A program made the translations under genes and the position numbers. The notes beneath the pieces are model-generated. The model worked only from the letters and a program-made list of their open reading frames with translations, was not told where the DNA came from and searched no databases. A stretch of DNA of 64,000 nucleotides, taken from Bacillota bacterium (GTDB taxonomy: Bacteria; Bacillota; SHA-98; UBA4971). This document shows, one piece after another, positions 28,402-39,266 of this stretch. The stretch covers positions 18,644 to 82,643 of the forward strand of contig JASEJE010000007.1 of the NCBI GenBank assembly GCA_030024085.1. Direction: 5' to 3'. Positions within the stretch are counted from its first letter, which is position 1. Each line of letters starts with the position of its first letter.

Positions 28402-29479
28402 CGCGGTGCAGGCACAGGACGGACTGAAGACGCCCTGCCGCGTTCCGGCGGGCATATCTGTGCACTATTACGATTATGACCTTGAGAGTGAAGTGGTCGA
28501 CCTCTGGAACGAAAGCTTTCCGCGACGCTTCACAATGGCCAGGCGACTTTTTCGGCAGAATACCGCTCTTGACAGGAACTTCGACACGGCGACGGCATTT
28601 GTGGCAAGAAAAGGCGGGGAACTTGCGGGGTACGCGTCCGGCAAGGTCCTGCGGGAGCCCGTTGGGAACCTCGGGCTCCTGCCGGGGACAGGGTGGCTCA
28701 GCACGGTATTCGTGGCGCCACATCTGCGCCACGTAGGGATAGGCCGGGCTCTCGTCCGGAGCGTCCTGGAATCCCTCAGGTCCCGCGGGGCAAACCGGAT
28801 TCTGGCCGGACAGGACATCTGGCACTTCTTCCCGGGGGTCCCCGCGTCGTGCAGCGGTGCGGCCCGTTTCTTCGAGCGCCTTGGATTCAAGGCCACTGGA
28901 GCGTGCGCCTTTGATCTGCGCGGGAACATAGCTGATTTCAGATTCCCCCCAGATGCCAGAGAATACGTGCGAGAGCTCGAAGGCAGTTACGCGTTCCGCC
29001 CGGCCAAAAGCGACGAAAAGCAATCTATCATCGAGTTCTTTGCGATGGAGTTCCCAGGACGGTGGCTCTACGAGGTAGCGGAGTTCTTTGAGCGTGGGGG
29101 AGCAGCGGAGGACGTCATCGTTGCGTGCGCGGGCAGCGATATTGTGGGAGCCGCCCGCATCTATACCCGGGACTCAGCCGTTATCGGACCTAGCCTGTAC
29201 TGGCTTTGCGATAGGGCAGACGGGGGCGGCCTCGGCCCCATGGGGGTCGCGGCAGGTCACCGGGGCAAGGGGCTAGGCCTCGTCCTCCTATCGACAGCGC
29301 TCTCGGAGCTTTCTAGCCGAAGGGTCACAGTGTGCAACATAGACTGGACCGTTCTTGTGGACTTTTACGGACGTACAGGCTTCCTTCCCTGGGAAAGGTA
29401 CCTGGCATACGAGTGCGGCGTCGCGGCAGAGGCTGCGGTCCGGCCCGACGCCGCGCCCCAGCACAAACGCGTGGTATGA
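28390..29479 (+). CDS. Tandem GNAT-domain acetyltransferase
   Basis: VFVAPHLRHVGIGRALVRSVLESL and MGVAAGHRGKGLGLVLLSTALSEL; TTG start inferred. Confidence 0.82.
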
Positions 29480-29659
29480 CATCGTCCTTGCCCATCTGAT
29501 AGCTCCCCGTTCGGGGCTTCCTTCGTCGAGAAGCAGGCGGAAGCAGTGGGACGAAGGACTACCAGGACTACGAGGACTGTGAGGAGTTGTGACAGTCAGG
29601 GACATCTACCTCATGAAGCAGGAACCTCTCAGCATGAGCGAGCGGGTGGGTCATTGAGG

Positions 29660-31369
29660 ATGAAACGCATGGAGCCGGACAGGCCTGCAAACCGACACAT
29701 ACCGATCACGCAGCCTGGCGCGTCATACGCAGCCGTGGACAGGATCACCGCCTCGCTGTCCGTCGAGCAAAAGGCGGCTCAGCTCCTCATGGTCGGCCTC
29801 CCGTCGGGTGAGATCGACCCGGACACGGAAACCATGGTGAGAAACCTGGGAGTGGGCGGGGTCATCCTTTACCGCCGCAACGTCAGGGGAGCGCACGAGC
29901 TTGCGGCACTGACCAGCCAGCTTCAAGACATGGCGTGCCGTTCGAAAGCGGGCATCGGCTTGTTTGTTGCCATCGATCAGGAAGGGGGCACCGCCGTCCA
30001 GCTCTGGGAAAGCGAGGTCGCCACGCCGCCCGGCGCGATGGCGATAGGTGCCGCCGGCTCAGAGGAACTGGCGCACCGCGTCGCCCATGCGAGTGGCACG
30101 GACCTCCGAGCGCTCGGCATCAACATGAACCTCGCGCCGGTGCTTGATGTCAACAGCGATGTTCTGAACCCGGTCATAGGCGTGCGCTCGTTCGGGGCGG
30201 ACCCGCACCTGGTAGCAAGGCTCGGCGCGGCCGCCATCCGGGGTTTCAGAGATGCTGGCATCCTGTGCTGCGGCAAGCATTTCCCAGGGCACGGCGACAC
30301 GCGCGACGATTCCCACCTGGATCTGCCGGTTGTCCCCCACGACCGAAGGCGGCTGGAACGTGTGGACCTCGTCCCGTTCAAGCACGCCGTCGCCGCCGGC
30401 GCAGATGCTATTATGACCGCGCACGTCGCCTTTCCGGGGATCGAGCCTGACGCGACGGTCCCTGCGACTCTGTCACATGTAGCTGTCTCCGGGCTGCTCA
30501 AAGGCGAGCTCAGATTCCCGGGCGTGGCGATGAGCGACCTCATGAGCATGAAAGCGATAGCAGACCGCTATGACACGGGCGAGGCGGCTGTCAGAGCGGT
30601 GGCCGCGGGAATAGACCTGTTGCTAGCCGCAGACGACCGGGATCTCCAAAGAACGACGCTCGGGGCGCTCGTGTCGGCGGCCCGGGCCGGGAGCTTGAGT
30701 TCCGCGAGGCTTGACGACGCCGTGCGTCGCGTCCTGCGCGCGAAACTCCGGGTGGGTCTCCTTCCCGCGTCCCGCGGTGCTCTCTCTCGACATCTAGGGG
30801 TCGCCGGAGCGTACCGCGAGCCATTGGAGCCAGCTCAGAGCCCACGAAGCGTGGCGCACGAGCAGTTCTTCGCGAACGTGTTTCGAAGCGCCATAACCGT
30901 GGTCCGCGACAGGAGGAAGCTCCTGCCGTTTCGCCTTAGCGATGAGTGCCTGCTCGGCATCGTCTTCATCGCTCATGAGAACGAGTTGCAGGGCGAGCGG
31001 TGGCAACGTGCCAGAGAGAAACTCCTGCAGGCCTTTTCTCGCAGGCACGGCAGGTGCACCGAAGTGCGCGAGGCCACCGGCTCTGACATGGGCACGCGGG
31101 CCGACGCTTTCATCGCGGCGTTCTGCACAAGAAAAGATCTGAACCCCGGCGAGGTGGAAATGGCGAGGTCCCTCACCTGCTCTGGCAAGCCGGTGATAGG
31201 GCTTGGCCTCTTCAATCCCTTCATCATCAGGCACATCCCCGAGATGGACTGCTTCGTAGCAGCGTACGATTACTGCACGCCAGCGATAGAAGCGGCTGTC
31301 GAGGCGATCTTCGGCGAGAGCGAACCGAAAGGGACTCTCCCTGTAGAAACAGCGGTCGAACGGAGGTGA
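29660..31369 (+). CDS. nagZ: Glycoside hydrolase family 3 beta-N-acetylhexosaminidase (NagZ-like)
   Basis: AIDQEGG, KHFPGHGDT, VLDVNSDVLNPVIGVRSFG. Confidence 0.92.
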   Translation: MKRMEPDRPANRHIPITQPGASYAAVDRITASLSVEQKAAQLLMVGLPSGEIDPDTETMVRNLGVGGVILYRRNVRGAHELAALTSQLQDMACRSKAGIGLFVAIDQEGGTAVQLWESEVATPPGAMAIGAAGSEELAHRVAHASGTDLRALGINMNLAPVLDVNSDVLNPVIGVRSFGADPHLVARLGAAAIRGFRDAGILCCGKHFPGHGDTRDDSHLDLPVVPHDRRRLERVDLVPFKHAVAAGADAIMTAHVAFPGIEPDATVPATLSHVAVSGLLKGELRFPGVAMSDLMSMKAIADRYDTGEAAVRAVAAGIDLLLAADDRDLQRTTLGALVSAARAGSLSSARLDDAVRRVLRAKLRVGLLPASRGALSRHLGVAGAYREPLEPAQSPRSVAHEQFFANVFRSAITVVRDRRKLLPFRLSDECLLGIVFIAHENELQGERWQRAREKLLQAFSRRHGRCTEVREATGSDMGTRADAFIAAFCTRKDLNPGEVEMARSLTCSGKPVIGLGLFNPFIIRHIPEMDCFVAAYDYCTPAIEAAVEAIFGESEPKGTLPVETAVERR

Positions 31370-31491
31370 TGCCTGGGGAAGCAGCGCAAGCGGTGATTCC
31401 TGGATAGGCGTTGCGTCGTTTACGGAGAGATAGGGTTTTTGAGGATCCCGCAACACAGATCATCAAGAACACCAAAGGAGGGAACCCGACC

Positions 31492-32751
31492 ATGGTACGG
31501 AGGTTGGTGCAAGCGCTGGTAGTAGCGATGCTTGTGGCCTGCATCGCGGTCCCGGGTATGGCCGCTGACAAGGTCAAGATCAATCTCTGGTTTGCCGGCA
31601 ACCCCAAGCCCATGATGGACGCCGTTAACAACGAGCTGGTCCCTGATTTCAAAGCGGCGAATCCCGACATCGACCTTGAGGTCACGTTTGTCCCGTGGGG
31701 CGATCTCTCGACCAAGCTCGCGACATCGTTCGCCGGAGGGGTCGCGCCTGACGTCTTCATGCACGGGCAGGCCGCAACCGCGGGGTTCGCCTCGAGCGAC
31801 CAGGTGGAGCCGCTGGATGGCTACATCGCCGCAATGCCTGACGCGGCCGACTTCGGTGTAACGCTCGACGCGGGAGTCTACTTCGGCAAGCGATACATGA
31901 TGCCTATCTTCGGATCAGGGTGGCTGCTCATGTACCGTGCCGACCAGTTCAAGGAGGTCGGGCTTGACCCGAACAAGCCGCCCGCCACATGGGAAGAGCT
32001 TCGCGATGCCGCGAAGAAACTCACCATCTGGCAGGGCGGACGCCTGGTCAGAGAGGGTCTGGACCTCCCGTCCACGGGAGTGAACCCGCCGCAGATCTGG
32101 GCGTGCCTCCTGTGGCAGAACGGCGGGGATTTCTTCAACCAGGACTTCACTAAGTGCGTCTTCAACAGCCCCGAGGGGGTTGAGGCGCTGCAGTTCATCG
32201 TGGACCTCATCCACAAGGACAAGACCACAGATACAAGCATAAACATGGGACAGGGCAACATTCCGTCCATCGCCACAGGCGAGGTCGCGATGCTCTTCGC
32301 GGTCCCGGGCGACTGCGCCGCGGTGAAAACGTATGCGCCGGACGTGTACAAAGAAGTCAGAATCGCTCCGCCGCTCGCACGCAAGAAGCAGGTGGCTCTG
32401 TATGCATTCAACGGGTTCTTCATGTCGAAGTCCAGCAAGCACAAGCCCGAGGCATGGCGGACCATGACATACTTCAGTTCTCCCAAAGCCATTGAGACAA
32501 TCTGCGGATCCCTCCGCAGCCTGCCGCCGCGCCAGTCCCTTGCGAACATGAGCTTCATAGCGGAAGACGCGAACCTCAAGACATACGTGAAGGGGATGCC
32601 TTCCGCACGTGGAAACCCCAACATTCCGCAGTGGGTGAAGATACGTGACGTGCTCTCGCGCTACATCGAGAAAGCGATGTACGGCGCCATGGCACCGAAG
32701 GAGGCGCTGGATGCCGCTGCGAAAGAAGGGGACGAAATCCTCAAGAAGTAG
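31492..32751 (+). CDS. Extracellular sugar-binding protein (ABC family 1)
   Basis: Signal peptide MVRRLVQALVVAMLVACIAVPGMAA; MalE/UgpB-like sequence. Confidence 0.92.
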   Translation: MVRRLVQALVVAMLVACIAVPGMAADKVKINLWFAGNPKPMMDAVNNELVPDFKAANPDIDLEVTFVPWGDLSTKLATSFAGGVAPDVFMHGQAATAGFASSDQVEPLDGYIAAMPDAADFGVTLDAGVYFGKRYMMPIFGSGWLLMYRADQFKEVGLDPNKPPATWEELRDAAKKLTIWQGGRLVREGLDLPSTGVNPPQIWACLLWQNGGDFFNQDFTKCVFNSPEGVEALQFIVDLIHKDKTTDTSINMGQGNIPSIATGEVAMLFAVPGDCAAVKTYAPDVYKEVRIAPPLARKKQVALYAFNGFFMSKSSKHKPEAWRTMTYFSSPKAIETICGSLRSLPPRQSLANMSFIAEDANLKTYVKGMPSARGNPNIPQWVKIRDVLSRYIEKAMYGAMAPKEALDAAAKEGDEILKK

Positions 32752-32775
32752 ACGGCAAGTAGACGATAAGGAAGG

Positions 32776-32807
32776 CCCGGCAACACGTGCGAGCACGTGT
32801 TGCCGGG
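32776..32807 (+). promoter_or_regulatory. Intercistronic hairpin between binding-protein and permease genes
   Basis: CCCGGCAACACGTG-CGAG-CACGTGTTGCCGGG, 14-bp perfect stem, no T-tract. Confidence 0.85.
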
Positions 32808-32828
32808 CGGAAGGAACGGTGGTCTCTC

Positions 32829-33737
32829 ATGAGCGCGAGCCACAGCGTGTCGTCATACTGGAAGAACCGTGCCAGGCGACACACCATGCTGATGGGCTAC
32901 CTTTTCGTTGCCCCCGTGGCGTTGTACGTCCTCATTGTTCACTTCATCCCCATCGCGTCGTCGCTGTACCTAAGCTTCACAGATTACAACATCCTGACCG
33001 CACCCAAATGGGTGGGCGTGGCAAACTATGTCCAGCTGCTGTTCCGTGACGATCTGTTTCGCAGGGCCATGAGGAATACAGCCCAGTATGCCCTGGAGGT
33101 CCTCCCGCTCAATATCGCGATATCTCTCGCGCTCGCGCTCCTCGTGAACCGGGCCACCCGGGGGATAGTCATCTTCAGGACGCTATTCTACCTGCCGGTG
33201 GTGACGTCCATAATAGCCGTGAGCATGATATGGCTCTGGCTGTATGAGCCGCGGTCGGGCCTCATCAACCTCCTCCTCGGAAAACTCGGAATCGGCCCGG
33301 TCAACTGGCTGGGAAACCCAGCCCTCGCGCTCCACTCGCTCGTGCTGATGCGCGTCTGGAGGGGCGTCGGATGGAACATGGTCATTTACCTCGCGGGGTT
33401 GCAAGGCATCCCGCAGTACCTGTACGAGGCCGCCGAGGTCGACGGCGCATCGGGCCTGGGCAAGTTCCGCTACATCACCTGGCCCATGCTGAAGCCGGTG
33501 ACGTACTACATCATTGTAATGGGCCTCATCAGCACGTTTCAGACTTTCGGCGAGGTGTACGCCATGACCGGCGGCGGGCCGCTTGACAGCACGACCACGG
33601 TGGCGTTCCTCGTATACCAGCGAGCGTTCCAGTACTTCGAGATGGGAGAAGCATCAGCCGTTGCATTCCTGCTATTCGGCGTGATCCTTGTGCTGTCGCT
33701 GGTCAATATCAGGTACTTCCAGACGAGGCTCGACTAA
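32829..33737 (+). CDS. Sugar ABC transporter permease (MalF-type)
   Basis: EAAEVDGASGLGKFRYITWPMLKP motif. Confidence 0.92.
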   Translation: MSASHSVSSYWKNRARRHTMLMGYLFVAPVALYVLIVHFIPIASSLYLSFTDYNILTAPKWVGVANYVQLLFRDDLFRRAMRNTAQYALEVLPLNIAISLALALLVNRATRGIVIFRTLFYLPVVTSIIAVSMIWLWLYEPRSGLINLLLGKLGIGPVNWLGNPALALHSLVLMRVWRGVGWNMVIYLAGLQGIPQYLYEAAEVDGASGLGKFRYITWPMLKPVTYYIIVMGLISTFQTFGEVYAMTGGGPLDSTTTVAFLVYQRAFQYFEMGEASAVAFLLFGVILVLSLVNIRYFQTRLD

Positions 33738-33996
33738 CCCGCGGGCGCAGGGTGGCGATGTGGGAAGCGAAGCACAGCATTGCCCTCCAGCGGGGAAACC
33801 TCGGAGCTACGCCATGGAATAACCCTGAAGCAAAAACAGCATTGCGACGCCGATGTGGATCGACATGAGTACGCATTGGGTAGTTCCTCGAGAACAGGAG
33901 GCCCCGCCGTGCAGTGTGCGAGGCGGGCATTGAAAGGCCGGTGAGCGTGCAGTGGGACCAACCCGTGAGTCTGCAGCAAGTGGAGGATGCGCGAAC

Positions 33997-34953
33997 ATGC
34001 GCGACGTGCGACAGGAGATATGTGGGTCTCGGCGATGGAACACCCCGGGCCCACACTCGAGAGCATCTCTCGAGAGGCGGCGAGCCCGTCTTCGCCGCGC
34101 CCTGGCCGGCGCCGCGGTCTACGTTGTCCTCGCGGCAATCGCCATCGTGATGGCCGGGCCTTTCGCCTGGATGCTCATGAGCTCTTTTAAGCCCAACCAA
34201 GAGCTATTTGCATACCCGCCGGTATGGATACCGACGAAGATAACCTTTGAACACTTCGTGAACGCGTTCAGGTACACGAATTTCGCCCGCTACTTTCTCA
34301 ATAGCGCTGTCGTCTCGGTGACAGCCACGCTGCTGAACCTCTTCTTTTGCTCGCTCGCGGGATACTCCTTCGCAAGGCTCGATTTCCCAGGGAAAAGCCT
34401 CATTTTCTTTGCAGTCCTGGCAACCATGATGATACCTGTGTACGTGACGCTCATTCCCCTGTTCATTCTTGTGAGGAGATTTCCCCTTGCGGGCGGCAAC
34501 AACTTGTTCGGCCACAACGGCACAGGCCTCATCAACACATACTGGGGCCTCATCCTTCCATACATCGTGAGCGTGTTCGGAGTGTTTCTCACGCGCCAGT
34601 TCTTCACGTCGATTCCAACCGAGCTCAACGATGCAGCAAGGGTTGACGGGGCGAGTGAGTTCACGATCTACTCCAAGATCTATCTCCCGCTCAGTCGCCC
34701 GGTGCTCGCCACCCTGGCCATATTCTCCTTCACCGGCGTGTGGGACGACTTCCTGTGGCCTCTCGTGATAACGAACTCAGAGCACATGCGGACGGTGCAG
34801 CTCGGTCTCCAGATCTTCAGGTCTCAGTTCCTCGTTGACTGGGGGCCCCTGATGGCCGCAACGCTCGTCGTGACCCTCCCCGTGCTCCTCATCTTCATCT
34901 TCAACCAGCGGCACTTCGTGAAAGGCGTGGTCACGACGGGGCTCAAGGGATGA
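33997..34953 (+). CDS. Sugar ABC transporter permease (MalG-type)
   Basis: ELNDAARVDGASEFTIYSKIYLPLSRPVL; C-terminal FVKGVVTTGLKG. Confidence 0.92.
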   Translation: MRDVRQEICGSRRWNTPGPHSRASLERRRARLRRALAGAAVYVVLAAIAIVMAGPFAWMLMSSFKPNQELFAYPPVWIPTKITFEHFVNAFRYTNFARYFLNSAVVSVTATLLNLFFCSLAGYSFARLDFPGKSLIFFAVLATMMIPVYVTLIPLFILVRRFPLAGGNNLFGHNGTGLINTYWGLILPYIVSVFGVFLTRQFFTSIPTELNDAARVDGASEFTIYSKIYLPLSRPVLATLAIFSFTGVWDDFLWPLVITNSEHMRTVQLGLQIFRSQFLVDWGPLMAATLVVTLPVLLIFIFNQRHFVKGVVTTGLKG

Positions 34954-34999
34954 TAGGCCCCTCAATGCGTTCCTCCATTCACAAGGGTCACGTGTGGCA

Positions 35000-36114
35000 T
35001 CACCGACCGCTTTCGTCGCTTCTCTGACGAATCGTGCTTACGACCAGCAACAGAAGAGTCAGGCATGCCTCCACCGCCAGCGCGTACCAGACGAGCGTCC
35101 CCGTGACGTACCGGTCCATGTGGGGGCCAGATCTGAATCCCAGAAAAGCCCTGGCGGCCACAGCGATACCGACGGAAGGGACCACGTAACGAAGGGTCTT
35201 GAGGCCAATGATCTGAGCGACGCCGATGCTCGTGCAATAGTAGAACACCGATATGGCCAGGAAGGCAGCGCCAGTCCAGAGGGGAAGGATCATCACCTCC
35301 ACATGCTCAAAGAAGCCGCGGACGGAGATCATCCGGGCCACATTGTAGTGGGTGTTGATGAGTGAAGAGAAGGCTTCCTCGCCAAAGAGCGCCACAGCCG
35401 TAGTGTACCCATACATCATCAACACGCCGGAGATCACCACCGCACCTGCTTTGACCTTAAGTGCTTTCGAAGGCTCGTTGACATATGCCATAAGGACCCC
35501 CATGACCACGCATACGCCGAAGAAGCTGGTCACGACGAGCCCCGTCTCAATGATGGCAAGAGGGGGCGTCTGGAGCAATGGCAGGAGATTGGCGGGGCGG
35601 ATACGGTTGCTCGTGAGTGATGGGACGGCCGTTGCGAGCAGCGAGACGATGGGTCCAACAAGCTCGGCCGCACGAGCTATCACTTCGAGCCCGCTCGAGA
35701 CGGCGTACGCTGCAAGAGCCACAAGGATCGTCGCGAAGACCCAGATAGGTGTCTCCGGCATAACCAGGAGAAATGCCTCGGCGAAGTTACGGGTCTCCAG
35801 CGCCGCCATTTCGAAGAACAACAGGACGTATGCCGCGGCCGCAAGCTTGCCAAGGAGCTTTCCGAGGACTCGCTCTGAGTAGCCGTATATGGTCATCCCG
35901 CGATACCTGCGGCCCAGCACAAAGAGAAAACAGCCCACAACTATGTCGAGCACGATGGCCATGAGAAAGGCTAGCCAGAAATCCTGCCTTGCGCGCCAGA
36001 GAACGAGGTGAGGAAGTCTGAACATGGACATAGTGATAATGATGACCACGATTGTCCAGAAGAACTGCCTTTTCGAGATCCGTCCTTCTTCAAGCAAGGT
36101 TCCTACCACCCGGT
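35000..36114 (-). CDS. Spore germination protein, GerAB/GerKB endospore permease family
   Basis: Multi-TM APC-type sequence; GTG start overlapping end of GerC gene. Confidence 0.85.
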
Positions 36115-37422
36115 GCCCGTCATGCGCCTCTTCAACGCTGGTCCGATCAGCCCTGATACATCCAATCTCGTGTTCACATCCAGGTTGACTTCCACGTGCG
36201 GGAAGTATGCATCCTCCCACGTCTCTGCCATGGCTTTCCACTGCCGCGGGTGCTTCCTATAGAAGGTGAGCCCGAAGCCGAAAACGTCGGTCCTGAGGTC
36301 ACGCTGCGCTCTCGTGACGACCATGCGGACCTCGTTCTCGATGGCCGACGCAAGCTCCCGTTCAAGCTCGTGCAGATGCTCGATCGTATACAGGCTAGAC
36401 GCTGTAGCCTGCTCGGCCAGGTTCGCGCTTGCGCTGATCTCCACCGTCACGTGAGGGACGCCGCCCTTGATCTCAGGACGGATCCTGCTCCTCGCCCGAA
36501 CGATTTCCAGCGTCACCTTGCCCCGACCCCCGGCCAGGGGGTCCACCACGATTGATGCGCCCCTCACCCGGTTCGTAACCCAGAGCAGACCCCGGGTCTC
36601 TTCCTCGTCAAGCCAGCCAACAAGCCTGTCACGTTTGAAGACCGCCGCGCCCCGCACCATGGGCACCAGCTTTGTCCCTCCGGCTCCCGCTCGTCCTCGT
36701 TCCACGTCTTCAGAACCTTCGTCGCCGCTCTCGCCGTCGTTTGGCGCCGATGGTCCACCCTTGCTCACCAGTTCCACAGCGGAAGCTGCCGGGGACTGGC
36801 CGGGGTTCTCCATTTCCAGAAGAAAGCCGTGAAGAGTCTGAGCGAGAGATGTGGAATTCTGGCCATACTCTTCCAATTGCCCCATTATTGTCTCCGCTGG
36901 CACCTTCTCCAGCTCCGAGTAGCCCTCAAGGATGCTCCTTGCCAAACAGCCCCGGGCAACGGCCAGCCACGCAAGGCGCCTTGGCATCGGGTTTCTCGCC
37001 AACACGTCGAGGAACGGCCCAAGGCCCTCTCGTGCAAGCGCTTCACTGAACAGGATGAGTCGTAGGTGCCCCCAGAAAGGCCTCCGGCCCGCGACATTGC
37101 TCATTTTCCACGCGGCATCGAAGAGCGAATCTCCCGTAGTGCTCAGCACCCAAACCCCTCTTCCCTGGCCCTCGCCGCCCCGCGCCGGCCTCGGCGCGCC
37201 TACTTCTGCAGGCTTGATGATCTGATAGCTCACCTCGAGTTTGCCCGGCTCCTTGGCCTTATCAATCCCCACCGCCACCACGATGGCACGCTTATCAAGC
37301 TCCCTCGCGCTCCAGCATCCCGGCGTTGCTATCATCAGTAACGTCAGAATTGCACTTGCGAGAGCGATCAACATCAGACGCTTCACATTACCCTTTCCCT
37401 TCCCCCACACCACCCCGAACAT
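36103..37422 (-). CDS. Ger(x)C family spore germination lipoprotein
   Basis: Lipobox-like MIATPGCWSARELDKRAIVVAVGID; C-terminal TFYRKHPRQWKAMAETWEDAYF. Confidence 0.9.
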   Translation of the reverse strand: MFGVVWGKGKGNVKRLMLIALASAILTLLMIATPGCWSARELDKRAIVVAVGIDKAKEPGKLEVSYQIIKPAEVGAPRPARGGEGQGRGVWVLSTTGDSLFDAAWKMSNVAGRRPFWGHLRLILFSEALAREGLGPFLDVLARNPMPRRLAWLAVARGCLARSILEGYSELEKVPAETIMGQLEEYGQNSTSLAQTLHGFLLEMENPGQSPAASAVELVSKGGPSAPNDGESGDEGSEDVERGRAGAGGTKLVPMVRGAAVFKRDRLVGWLDEEETRGLLWVTNRVRGASIVVDPLAGGRGKVTLEIVRARSRIRPEIKGGVPHVTVEISASANLAEQATASSLYTIEHLHELERELASAIENEVRMVVTRAQRDLRTDVFGFGLTFYRKHPRQWKAMAETWEDAYFPHVEVNLDVNTRLDVSGLIGPALKRRMTGTGW

Positions 37423-37424
37423 GA

Positions 37425-39110
37425 TCACATCCTTTTCCTCCTCACCGGAGCCTGAGGCATGCTGGTTGCGGGCTGTCTTCTCATATCTTGCCAGGTGATA
37501 TACCCGACTCTCTTCGTTCGCGCCCACAGCGGCCACCGCATCAGGATGTCCCGCGCTGCCAAGCTCGATGGTGCGAGCGGAGACATGTAGGGCACCCCGA
37601 ACGATCGCAGCGAAAGGAGGTGTATGTGTACGGCAATGAACCCTGTCATGAGGCCGAAAAGCCCGAGGATTGCGCTGAGCGCAAGGAGCAGAAAGCGCAG
37701 CAACCTCGCGATGGCGGTGATGTCAGGATAGGTGATCGAAAACGACGCAATGGCTGTGAACGCAACCACGATCACGGTGGGCGCCGATACGATGCCTGCG
37801 CTGATGGCAGCCTCCCCCAGCACTAGCGCTCCAACGATGCTCACTGCGGGCCCAATGACACGCGGCATCCGTAACCCGGCTTCCCTCAGAGTCTCAAAGG
37901 CAAGCTCCATCAGAAACGCTTCGATCGCTACGGGAAACGGCACGCCTTCTCGCGCGGCCGCTATGCTGACGAGAAGTGGAGTCGGCAGCATCTCGGGGTT
38001 GAAGGTGGTCACCGCCACATACAGCGAAGGCAGAGTGAGCGCCGCGAGAAGCGCCACAAGCCGAAGCCAGCGGCTCAAGGTGGCGGTATGGAAGTTCACG
38101 TAATAGTCCTCGGGCGATTGGAAATACTGCAGAAATGTGACGGGCATCCTGAGCGCAAACGGGGACCCGTCCACGAGCACGGCCACCTGGCCCTCCAGTA
38201 TGCCGGCTGCCACCGCGTCTGGTCGCTCGGTGTTCGCTACGGTGGGAAAGGGCGAAAGCGGCGCATCCCTGATGAGTTCCTCGACATACTGATCAGACAG
38301 GACGGCGTCGATCTTGATTCGCCGGAGCCTCGCCCATACCTCCTCGACCACCTTGGGGTTGGCAATGCCCTCCAGGTACACCACGGCTACTTGCGTTTGA
38401 CCTGCTGACCCAATGGTGAGAGTCTCTATGCGGAGATTGGGGCTGCGAATCCTCCTCCGCAGCAGCACGGTATTGGTTCGGAGATCCTCGACGAATCCCT
38501 CCCGGGGCCCCCTGATGACGCTTTCGCCTCGAGGTTCCTCAACATCCCGTGTCTTCCACCCTCTCGTGGATGCGAGCAGGGCTTGACCAGACGTCTGGAT
38601 GAATACGGCTGTGTCGCCCGACAGGATGCCCGAAACAACCTCACGCAGGTCACAAACGGCTCTGAGTTGCCCGAGGGAAATACCGCAGTCCCTGACGAAT
38701 TCAAGGACGTTTCCACGTGGGGCCGTTGCGTCGGCCTGCGCCTCGAAGGCACCTGACATCAGCGGCTTGAGGATATGCCGGCTTATGAGCCGCTTGTCTG
38801 CAAGGCCGTCGATCCAGATGACCCCGCATTCAAGCTGTTTTGTCCCCCCCAGCTTGAACGTCCTCGTCACGAGATCCTGCGGCTCGCCGAGGAAGCCGGC
38901 CACCGCTTTTGCGTTCGCCTGGACATCCCGAAGGACATGCACAGGTGGCTCGCCCGCACGCCCGCGAGGCGATCCCTTCGAACCAGGCTTTTTCCGCGCG
39001 CGGAGCAAATCCAGCAGCGTTGTTGCGACCCTAAGCAAGCTGGGCCTCACGTACGATTCACCGAGGCTATTATGTGCCGTCCCACGCCGCCGCATTACCG
39101 GGCAGAGCAT
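37425..39110 (-). CDS. Spore germination protein GerA/GerKA family
   Basis: CGVIWIDGLADKRLISRHILKPLM; NTERPDAVAAGILEGQVAVLVDGSPFAL. Confidence 0.93.
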   Translation of the reverse strand: MLCPVMRRRGTAHNSLGESYVRPSLLRVATTLLDLLRARKKPGSKGSPRGRAGEPPVHVLRDVQANAKAVAGFLGEPQDLVTRTFKLGGTKQLECGVIWIDGLADKRLISRHILKPLMSGAFEAQADATAPRGNVLEFVRDCGISLGQLRAVCDLREVVSGILSGDTAVFIQTSGQALLASTRGWKTRDVEEPRGESVIRGPREGFVEDLRTNTVLLRRRIRSPNLRIETLTIGSAGQTQVAVVYLEGIANPKVVEEVWARLRRIKIDAVLSDQYVEELIRDAPLSPFPTVANTERPDAVAAGILEGQVAVLVDGSPFALRMPVTFLQYFQSPEDYYVNFHTATLSRWLRLVALLAALTLPSLYVAVTTFNPEMLPTPLLVSIAAAREGVPFPVAIEAFLMELAFETLREAGLRMPRVIGPAVSIVGALVLGEAAISAGIVSAPTVIVVAFTAIASFSITYPDITAIARLLRFLLLALSAILGLFGLMTGFIAVHIHLLSLRSFGVPYMSPLAPSSLAARDILMRWPLWARTKRVGYITWQDMRRQPATSMPQAPVRRKRM

Positions 39111-39266
39111 TGCCAGGTCGGATCTCCCGGGTTCCCCGGCGACATGATTCCAAACGTGCTGCCCTCAGTCACCACGGCTACCCCTGCTATTGCATACTCC
39201 CGTTTCTTCAATAGCAGGTATCATCGGAAGAACACCGGGACGGGACGGCGGGACGGAGAGAACGCG

